Positions 1 to 4,948 of a stretch of 6,521 nucleotides of DNA are shown in pieces. Origin of the DNA: Planctomycetota bacterium (GTDB taxonomy: Bacteria > Planctomycetota > UBA1135 > GCA-002686595); contig JAQBVH010000192.1 in assembly GCA_027623615.1 (NCBI GenBank), forward strand, positions 1 through 6,521, read 5' to 3'. The stretch's first letter is position 1; every line of letters starts with the position of its first letter. The notes below the pieces were generated by a model. It worked only from the letters and a program-made list of their open reading frames with translations, did no database searches and was not told where the DNA came from. The position numbers were made by a program, and so were the translations under genes.

Positions 1-46
1 CGACGACCGCAACGAGGATCAGGACGATCTTGGATCGCAGGGACAT
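1..46 (-). CDS. N-terminus of a membrane-anchored protein, cut by the window edge
   Basis: An ATG at 46 reading toward base 1 gives MSLRSKIVLILVAVV before the window ends. This looks like a short basic n-region (R4, K6) followed by the start of a hydrophobic helix, as in a signal anchor or the first TM segment of a sensor kinase, MCP or similar protein. The start lies 10 nt beyond the stop codon of the upstream HAMP gene, and the stop region itself supplies an AGGA-like purine stretch (TAGGA). Co-transcription and coupling with the HAMP gene are therefore likely. Fifteen codons cannot identify a family. A sensor kinase, guanylate cyclase or MCP partner would fit the context, but that is a guess. 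Confidence 0.5.
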   Translation of the reverse strand, partial: MSLRSKIVLILVAVV

Positions 47-56
47 GGGCGTGGTC

Positions 57-581
57 CTAGGCTTGCTCGCGCTCGGGCGCCTCGACGTCCGACTCGCGAG
101 TGAGCGACGGCGCGGCATCCAAGTCCTGGTCTCCCGCCCCGGGCTCGTCGGCTTTCTCCTCCGTGCGCAGTGGCTGGGTCGCGTCGTTGATCAGCTGGGC
201 GAGGCCGGTCAGCTCGTCGCCCTTGCGGAGACGGAAGTCACGTGGCCGCTCGCCCCGCCGCACCGCTTCCAAGAACTGCTCGAAGCGGTAGACCGGGCCC
301 GCGATGCGGAAGGTCGACAGGATGCCGACCATGAAGGTCAACGGGAGGAAGACCCCGAAGCTGATCGCGACGACGCGTAGGACCACGTCGTTGGTGTTGC
401 TCATCAGCAGCTCGGAGTCGTTCGGCAGGTCGAGCGCCGCATTCGAGAGGGCAGCCTGGAACAGCACCAGCTGCAGCAAGAGCGACAGGGCGGAGAGGCC
501 CACGAAGGTCAGCGTGAGCTTCAGCTGTAGCCGCGGCTTGATCAGCTTCTTGCGGCGCTTGAACTTGGGCGGCTGGGACAT
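57..581 (-). CDS. Small two-TM HAMP-domain membrane protein without output domain
   Basis: A 174-residue protein. Residues 1-18 are strongly basic (KFKRRKKLIKPR), consistent with a cytoplasmic N-terminus. A first TM helix spans about residues 20-46 and a second about 66-91, with a short acidic loop (about 51-65) between them. Residues 91-139 look like a HAMP linker: the conserved proline after TM2 (P96 in 'FRIAGPVYRF'), an amphipathic helix, then the DExxxL signature (D122-E123-L124) opening the second helix. The tail, about 140-174, is acidic and probably disordered. No kinase, MCP, GGDEF or cyclase domain follows. HAMP domains relay conformational signals across the membrane, so this may be a signalling adaptor for the product of the gene starting at 46. 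The ATG at 581 has no clear Shine-Dalgarno (the upstream stretch is C-rich), but it is the only start that keeps the basic N-terminus. The HAMP call is fairly secure; the role is inferred. Confidence 0.8.
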   Translation of the reverse strand: MSQPPKFKRRKKLIKPRLQLKLTLTFVGLSALSLLLQLVLFQAALSNAALDLPNDSELLMSNTNDVVLRVVAISFGVFLPLTFMVGILSTFRIAGPVYRFEQFLEAVRRGERPRDFRLRKGDELTGLAQLINDATQPLRTEEKADEPGAGDQDLDAAPSLTRESDVEAPEREQA

Positions 582-596
582 GGCGGGGACGGGGGG
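567..596 (+). other. G-rich tract fitting the G-quadruplex consensus across the HAMP gene start
   Basis: Plus-strand G runs at 567-569, 575-577, 585-588 and 591-596 are separated by loops of 5, 7 and 2 nt. This satisfies the usual G3+N1-7 pattern. The tract covers the start codon (581-579) of the HAMP gene and its 5' side, on the template strand of that gene. The mRNA there is C-rich and lacks a Shine-Dalgarno. In a genome this rich in G+C, such matches also arise by chance. Function is unproven. Confidence 0.3.
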
Positions 597-697
597 AGGT
601 CGCGGTGAACCACGAGGGGCGAGTCTTTCATCGACCAGGCCGGCTCGCGGACTTGAGAGGAGTGGGTCTCACCTCGGGATCGCCCGCTCCCGCCGGG

Positions 698-2002
698 TCA
701 GCGCGCGCTGGGCTGTCGGCGCAGGGCGGCCCGCCAGGCGTCGACGTTGGGCTCGACCCGCTCCAGGCCGGTCAAACCGAGGAGCATGCGGTGGGCGTGC
801 TCGCGCACCCCGGGCTCGGGTCGATCGAGGGCGAGGATCATCTCCTCGGCCACGTCGGCCGCGCGCAGGGCGAACAGGGCGCTGCACGTGGCCCGCACGA
901 CCGTCGGCTCCCTGTGGCGCAGCATCGGCAGCAGGGCCGGGGTGAGCTGTCGTCGGAACAGGCGCTTCTTCGCGCACTCGTTGATCGCGAGGCAGACCTC
1001 GGCGCTGTCCTGGTGGCGGAAGTACACGAGCAGGTCCGGAGCTTGCTCCGCCCACCAGCCGGTCTCGTCGTCGAACCAGTTGCGCCAGCGCCGGGGCTCG
1101 GCGTTGATCGTCATCGCCGTGATCTCGCGCAGCGCCCAGTAGGCGTTCGTGCGCACGGAGCGATCCTCGTCAGCCAAGAGGTCGATCAGGTCGCCGACCG
1201 CCTCGTAGTCGTCGAGGCGTCCGACGGTGATCGCGGCCTGCTTGCGCTCCTCGATGTTGTGGGAGCTGAGGTACATGCGCACCAGCCGTGCGCCGGAGTC
1301 GTCGAGGGGGGTGTCGACGTGACGCGCGACGTTCCCGAGTTCGAGCAGCACTGTGGCGTCCCAGGCGGGTTTGACCCGCAGCAGGCTGGCCAGCTTGCGC
1401 ATCGACGTCGCGCTGCGCACCTCTCCCAGCCCGCGCAGGAGGTAGAGATCCAGCCACTCCTGGATGTTGCCGTAGGCCGAGGCGACGCGCGTGTACCCGC
1501 GCGGATCGCGCTGCAGCAAGGTCGCGACGCAGCTCGAGAGCTTCTTGCCCACCGGGCGATGATCGGTCAGCGTGTGCTCGGGGTGAGGCTTGGCGAGCGC
1601 GAGTACCAGATCGAACGAGGTGCTGTCGGCGTGCTCTGCGAGCAGGTCGAGCGCCACGCAGGCCGCGGTCACGCGTGGACCGGCGGCGTAGTCCTCGAGC
1701 CGCAAGGCCACGAGCGCCGGAATGCCCTCGGCCAGTTCGTGCAGCCCGGTCAGCGTCGTCGCGTCGAGGACGGGCGGCGCGTCCTCGGGGAAAACGAGCG
1801 CCCGGTCGGCCGCGCGTAGGGCCAGGGCCCCGCGCCACTGCTCGACTGCTTCGGGACCGCGCTCGCACAGGGCTTCCAGCAGAGCCTCCTGCTTCGGCAA
1901 CGTCCCCGACGCCGCGGCTTCGAGCAGGTCGTCGAAGCTGTCAGCGAACGCCGGCGCCGACAGGGCGACAGCCAGGAGGGCCGTGGGGAGTGAGGTGCGC
2001 AT
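698..2002 (-). CDS. Secreted HEAT-repeat protein
   Basis: A 434-residue protein from the ATG at 2002. Residues 1-20 form a signal peptide (MRTSLPTALLAVALSAPAFA, predicted cut AFA|DS), so the product should be exported. The rest is almost all alpha-helical. Clear HEAT-type units lie at about 266-296 ('LIDLLADEDRSVRTNAYWAL'), 353-383 and 385-412, with weaker ones from about 190 to 262. Two units end in a related extension with conserved Thr and Trp-Arg (T295...W306-R307 and T411...W423-R424), similar to the LTG...W motif of many planctomycete HEAT proteins. No catalytic motif is visible; such folds usually act as protein-binding scaffolds. The gene starts 10 nt after the PilX-like gene, so it probably belongs to the pilin transcript. 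In-frame ATGs at 2041, 2032 and 2023 lie within the preceding gene's acidic repeat. The 2002 start is preferred because it gives a normal signal peptide and is preceded at about 6 nt by GAGAG. Confidence 0.8.
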   Translation of the reverse strand: MRTSLPTALLAVALSAPAFADSFDDLLEAAASGTLPKQEALLEALCERGPEAVEQWRGALALRAADRALVFPEDAPPVLDATTLTGLHELAEGIPALVALRLEDYAAGPRVTAACVALDLLAEHADSTSFDLVLALAKPHPEHTLTDHRPVGKKLSSCVATLLQRDPRGYTRVASAYGNIQEWLDLYLLRGLGEVRSATSMRKLASLLRVKPAWDATVLLELGNVARHVDTPLDDSGARLVRMYLSSHNIEERKQAAITVGRLDDYEAVGDLIDLLADEDRSVRTNAYWALREITAMTINAEPRRWRNWFDDETGWWAEQAPDLLVYFRHQDSAEVCLAINECAKKRLFRRQLTPALLPMLRHREPTVVRATCSALFALRAADVAEEMILALDRPEPGVREHAHRMLLGLTGLERVEPNVDAWRAALRRQPSAR

Positions 2003-2012
2003 CAGTCGCTCT

Positions 2013-3539
2013 CTATTGTTCATCCTCGTCATCCTCGTCATGCTTGGCCTTGAGCTTGCCGAAGAATTCCAGGGTCACGGGGTCCTGCCACTTGACGGAC
2101 TCCAGCACGTAGACGTCGTTCAAGTCGAACGCAGAGATGTCACCCGTGTAGTGACGCTTGACATTGGTGTGGTCCCGGTACTCGAGCTGCACCACGCTCT
2201 CTGCGTGCGCCTGCGCCGATTGGACCGGTTCGACGCCTTGCAGCTTCAGCTGCAGCAACGGGTCGAGGCGGCTGGAGACCAGGTCCTCGTCCGGGAGCTC
2301 GACCACTTGCCAGGAGAGCAGCTGGGGCAGGGTGTCCACGCCCAGATCGGCGTTGAGCATGGCCTCGTCGAAGGTCACACGGGCGCCCGGCGCGAGGGTG
2401 ATCGTCTTCCCGCCGACCGATCCGAAGACGCGTAGGCTGGCCGGGATGGTCAGGTCCGAGAAGGGCGCGAAGAGCATGCCTCGGAAGGTTCCGGTCGGGA
2501 GGAAGACGAGCGCATCCTCGGGGGTCTCGATGGCCTTGGCTCCGCCCGACGGCTCCCCGAGGTCACCCAGGAAGATCCCGACCTGGGTCGGCAGCACACT
2601 GATCATCTCGAGGGCGCTGCCGGCGCGGAAGCGGAAGTCCCGAAGCACGAACACCTCGACCTTCCCGTCAGCCCCGTCGAGCTCCAGGGTGCCATCGACC
2701 TCGAGGGTGTCGACCACGAGGGTGAGCGGCCCCTTGAGCGTCAGGGTGGTGCCGGCGTTGATCTGAACGGCCTCGTACCGCAGGTCGACGTCGGACAGGC
2801 TGCTGCCGCTCAGGTCGACGCTGCCCCCCGACAGCGGGAGGTCGGGGACGGGGATCGCGGGGGCCGAAACCTCGTCCGTCAGGGGGAAGGTCGAGCCGCT
2901 GATCTGGACGCCCGGTTCGGACACGATAACCCCTTCGACGCCCGGGCTCACGTTGCCGTACACGAAGGTCTCAGCAGCTGCCTCGCGATCCTTGGCGACC
3001 AAATTGCCATGGAGGGTGATGTCCCCGTTGCTCGTGACGCGGGCCGACGGGGTCAACTCGTCTTCATAGTTGTCCAGGGTCGAGTCGCAGCCATCGACGA
3101 TGGCCCCCTCGCCGATCGTCACGCCGTCCATTCCGAAGAACCCGGACTCCGCCACGGGGTTGGAGCCCGCGCGCACGACGGCGGTGATCGAGCGGCGCCC
3201 GCCGCCGACCAGCCCCGTGCTGTTGAGGAGGATGCTGCCTTCCGGGTCCTGGGTCGCCTCGACCCAGTAGACGCCGCTGCCCCACATCGCCGGCTTGGCC
3301 GCGGTGCCGACATTGCCGCTCTTGCCCACGCATAGCGCCAGGAACGCCTCGGACAGCCCCGCCTCGGCCACGTAGAGCGCCTGCCGGTTATGGATACCCT
3401 GGGCGTGACGCCTGTTGATCGAGCTCTGTACGCTCACGAGGCCAGCGCCGAGGCCGGCGACGATCGTGACGACGAGCAAGGAAGCCACGAGGGCGCTGCC
3501 TCGTTGGGCGCTTCGGATGTGAGGGGCATTCAACTGCAT
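2013..3539 (-). CDS. PilX-like prepilin N-terminus with large beta-rich (DUF7305-like) domain
   Basis: A 508-residue protein from the ATG at 3539. Residues 13-40 ('RGSALVASLLVVTIVAGLGA') match the PilX_N style of pilus-assembly proteins: a short basic leader, then a hydrophobic helix without the +5 Glu. 'LYVAEAGLSEA' (55-65) is the usual continuation. Residues 136-180 (GMDGVTIGEGAIVDG, then VTSNGDITLHGN) and 260-395 resemble the polymer-like beta domain DUF7305; 'GMLFAPFSDLTIPASLRVFG' (354-373) followed by a VTFDEAM segment is the typical closing part. The C-terminus ends in the acidic tail DEDDEDEQ. The expected location is the envelope or pilus tip, assembled with the two minor pseudopilins upstream. 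Canonical PilX is under 200 residues, so this is a much enlarged version. An upstream in-frame start at 3611 would overlap the preceding gene by 50 nt and place 24 polar residues before the leader. The GAGGAGA at 3557-3551 favours 3539. Cys70 and Cys151 could form a disulfide. Confidence 0.8.
   Translation of the reverse strand: MQLNAPHIRSAQRGSALVASLLVVTIVAGLGAGLVSVQSSINRRHAQGIHNRQALYVAEAGLSEAFLALCVGKSGNVGTAAKPAMWGSGVYWVEATQDPEGSILLNSTGLVGGGRRSITAVVRAGSNPVAESGFFGMDGVTIGEGAIVDGCDSTLDNYEDELTPSARVTSNGDITLHGNLVAKDREAAAETFVYGNVSPGVEGVIVSEPGVQISGSTFPLTDEVSAPAIPVPDLPLSGGSVDLSGSSLSDVDLRYEAVQINAGTTLTLKGPLTLVVDTLEVDGTLELDGADGKVEVFVLRDFRFRAGSALEMISVLPTQVGIFLGDLGEPSGGAKAIETPEDALVFLPTGTFRGMLFAPFSDLTIPASLRVFGSVGGKTITLAPGARVTFDEAMLNADLGVDTLPQLLSWQVVELPDEDLVSSRLDPLLQLKLQGVEPVQSAQAHAESVVQLEYRDHTNVKRHYTGDISAFDLNDVYVLESVKWQDPVTLEFFGKLKAKHDEDDEDEQ
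2021..2041 (-). repeat. Tandem 9-bp repeat encoding an acidic tail
   Basis: Read on the minus strand, ATGACGAGG occurs twice in direct succession (2041-2024) and is followed by a third ATG (2023-2021). In the PilX-like frame it codes for the end of the acidic tail (DEDDEDE). In the HEAT-gene frame the same bases read MTRMTRM and offer extra start codons. Replication slippage here would lengthen or shorten the acidic tail in three-residue steps without a frameshift. Confidence 0.6.
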
Positions 3540-3550
3540 GGGCTCTGGTG

Positions 3551-3557
3551 TCTCCTC
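3551..3557 (-). promoter_or_regulatory. Ribosome binding site of the PilX-like gene
   Basis: The minus strand reads GAGGAGA, a good Shine-Dalgarno match, in the 22-nt gap between the stop of the PilW-like gene (3562) and the ATG at 3539. The spacer is 11 nt, slightly long. The site supports a start at 3539 over the in-frame upstream start at 3611. Confidence 0.6.
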
Positions 3558-3561
3558 GTTC

Positions 3562-4161
3562 TCAGTTGCGGCAGGTGACCTGAACGCTGCGCGTGGTCGG
3601 AAGCCACTCACCTTCAGGTCCCTGTCGTTCGATGGTCAGGTGCACGTTGACCAGCTCGCCCTGCATGTCGAAGGCCAGGCCGGTCTCGTCCACCACCGCG
3701 TTCTCGTTGTCGTCCTCGCCGTTGAACGTTTCGCCGGCGAAGAACATGGGGACCCAGTTGGACCAGGTGACCGAGCGCTCGTCGGGGAGGCCCGGGTTCT
3801 CGAACCAGCGCACGCGGCCGCGGTCCTCCTGCTGCTCCCAGCTGATCGACTCGGGCGAGCTCGTGATCACCTCGCCGTTCTCGACGCCGAGGCTGACGCT
3901 GTAGGTCACCTCGTTCGTGTACAGGGGCGCGATCGCGATGGGGTAGAGGTTGTCCGCGTCGGACGACATCAGCGCCAGGGTGATGCGGTCGAGGGTCTGG
4001 TCCGCCTCGTCGTTGAGCGTCTGCCAGAACGCTCCGGAGCGAGCCGCCTGGGAGCCGGTCCTGGTCACCATCGTGATGTTCACCGCGACGAGAGCCATGA
4101 TCGTCAGCGCGATCATGATCTCGAGCAGGGTGAACCCAGCGTTGGGACCGGGACGCTGCAT
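3562..4161 (-). CDS. PilW/GspJ-like minor pseudopilin
   Basis: A 199-residue protein from the ATG at 4161. It carries a canonical class III prepilin site: leader MQRPGPNAG, then G9|FTLLE with Glu14 at mature position +5. A hydrophobic helix follows (about 10-32, 'LLEIMIALTIMALVAVNITM'). Prepilin peptidase should cut after G9 and methylate F10, and the mature protein should insert in the inner membrane and join a pilus or pseudopilus tip. The globular part (about 40-199) is beta-rich and has an acidic loop at residues 147-160, with D150, N152, N154, D158 and E159 in an EF-hand-like spacing. The ATG overlaps the stop of the PilV-like gene by one base (TGATG), indicating translational coupling. 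A GTG at 4164 would add one Met. The name PilW-like rests on size, order and motif; GspJ is the type II secretion counterpart and cannot be excluded. One Cys (197) lies three residues from the end. Confidence 0.8.
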   Translation of the reverse strand: MQRPGPNAGFTLLEIMIALTIMALVAVNITMVTRTGSQAARSGAFWQTLNDEADQTLDRITLALMSSDADNLYPIAIAPLYTNEVTYSVSLGVENGEVITSSPESISWEQQEDRGRVRWFENPGLPDERSVTWSNWVPMFFAGETFNGEDDNENAVVDETGLAFDMQGELVNVHLTIERQGPEGEWLPTTRSVQVTCRN

Positions 4162-4754
4162 CACTCCGGCGCCTTCTTCAGCTTGGCCAGCATCGTCGCG
4201 ATTTCGAACTGGCGGTTGCCGGCCTTGCCCGTCCAGGACACGCGCACGATCACGGGGAGCACGATGTAATCGCCGGAGTGGTCCTGGTCGTCGATCAAGA
4301 GGTCTCCGTTCAGGTCCCGGGGTAGCCCGAGCTCCGCCGCGATCTCGTCCTCGCGCAGGGCGAACCCGGGCTCGCTCTTCTTGACCGGCATGACGACCTC
4401 GCCCACGAGGCCGTCCACGTCCGCCTCCATCGCGTCGAGGCCGGGGACGGCGAAGTGCCGGCCTGGGGCGGTTCCGCTGCCCTGCGGGTCGTCGCTCGGA
4501 TCCTCGTTGTAGAGGGCCCAGAGGTCCTCGAACTCCTGGGCGTGCAGCTGCTCGATCAGGTTGGCGGCGGCCTCGACGGCAATGCCGCGCTCGCGCTTGA
4601 CTTCGGAGTGGCCGATGGCGGCCGTCACCGTGGACGAGAGGAGGTAGACCGCGACGGTCAGGATCAGAATCGAGATCATGACCTCGATCAGGGTCATCCC
4701 CAGTCGAGGGTCAGTTCTGCGGGTGGTGGCGCACCGCATCGAGATGGACTTCAT
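4161..4754 (-). CDS. PilV/GspI-like minor pseudopilin
   Basis: A 197-residue protein from the ATG at 4754. The basic leader (MKSISMRCATTRRTDPRLG) ends in a prepilin site G19|MTLIE with Glu24 at +5, followed by a long hydrophobic helix (about 20-47, 'MTLIEVMISILILTVAVYLL'). Processing and membrane insertion should match those of the next gene's product. Residues 50-80 continue as an amphipathic helix. Residues 147-158 (DLNGDLLIDDQD) fit a dockerin/EF-hand loop: acidic or amide ligands at 1, 3, 5, 9 and 12 and Ile at 8. The C-terminal segment ('GDYIVLPVIVRVSWTGKAGN', about 161-180) is the beta strand pattern usual in PilV-like proteins. It is the first gene of the pilin operon. The start is uncertain: no good Shine-Dalgarno precedes 4754, an ATG at 4739 gives a 14-residue leader, and a GTG at 4844 gives an implausible long extension. 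The 127 nt up to the palindrome should hold the promoter, but I recognise no clear boxes. Confidence 0.8.
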   Translation of the reverse strand: MKSISMRCATTRRTDPRLGMTLIEVMISILILTVAVYLLSSTVTAAIGHSEVKRERGIAVEAAANLIEQLHAQEFEDLWALYNEDPSDDPQGSGTAPGRHFAVPGLDAMEADVDGLVGEVVMPVKKSEPGFALREDEIAAELGLPRDLNGDLLIDDQDHSGDYIVLPVIVRVSWTGKAGNRQFEIATMLAKLKKAPE

Positions 4755-4881
4755 TGCGAGTGGCGTAGGCCAGGCACGCCCTCCGAGGTTCGGGACGGCG
4801 CGCAGAGAGGTGGACAGCTCCTGATCGGATGTTCCTGGGAGCACCCTTGAACGGACCCGGCCACTCTCGGTGGCGAACGCA

Positions 4882-4913
4882 ACCAGCCAGCGGCGCGCGC
4901 GCCGCTGGCTGGT
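4882..4913 (-). terminator. 32-bp perfect palindrome, probable terminator of the MCP gene
   Basis: The arms ACCAGCCAGCGGC (4882-4894) and GCCGCTGGCTGGT (4901-4913) are exactly complementary. The centre GCGCGC is itself palindromic, so all 32 bases are symmetrical. An RNA hairpin would have about 14 G+C-rich pairs and a tetraloop. It lies 35 nt after the stop of the MCP gene and 127 nt before the PilV-like gene, the expected place for a transcription end. The minus strand after the stem reads TTGCGTTCGCC, so the U tract is poor and the terminator would be non-canonical. On the plus strand, CTTTTC follows the stem only after a 9-nt gap. A perfectly symmetrical duplex could instead be a protein-binding site for the pilin operon. 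Confidence 0.5.
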
Positions 4914-4948
4914 CTCGAATACTTTTCGGGGGGTGCCCCGGGCTGGGA

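Noticed and set aside
582..697. Possible terminator or small gene between the HEAT and HAMP genes
   Set aside because: The 116 nt show only short imperfect G+C stems without a T run and no plausible small reading frame. I see no supportable feature apart from the G-rich tract at its low end.
605..1819. Plus-strand open frame of 404 codons opposite the HEAT-repeat gene
   Set aside because: It lies almost wholly antisense to a gene with a clear signal peptide and HEAT repeats. Its translation is low-complexity, rich in Arg, Gly, Ala and Val without domain pattern, as expected from the complement of G+C-rich codons.
3540..3611. 24-residue N-terminal extension of the PilX-like protein
   Set aside because: It would overlap the PilW-like gene by 50 nt, add a polar stretch before a prepilin-type leader, and ignore the GAGGAGA at 3557-3551.
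3538..4269. Plus-strand open frame of 243 codons opposite the pseudopilin genes
   Set aside because: It spans two recognised pseudopilin genes and their junction on the other strand and has no family-like sequence. Long antisense frames are common at this G+C content.
4755..4844. 30-residue N-terminal extension of the PilV-like protein from a GTG
   Set aside because: Prepilin leaders are normally short and basic. The extension makes a leader of nearly 50 residues with no homologous feature, and the region more likely holds the promoter and leader.
4755..4881. Sigma-54-type promoter (GG-N10-GC) upstream of the pilin operon
   Set aside because: Sigma-54 promoters are common for pilin genes, but no stretch here has the TGGCAC-N5-TTGC pattern with correct spacing. 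TGGCTGGTTGC at the palindrome edge has a gap that is too short.
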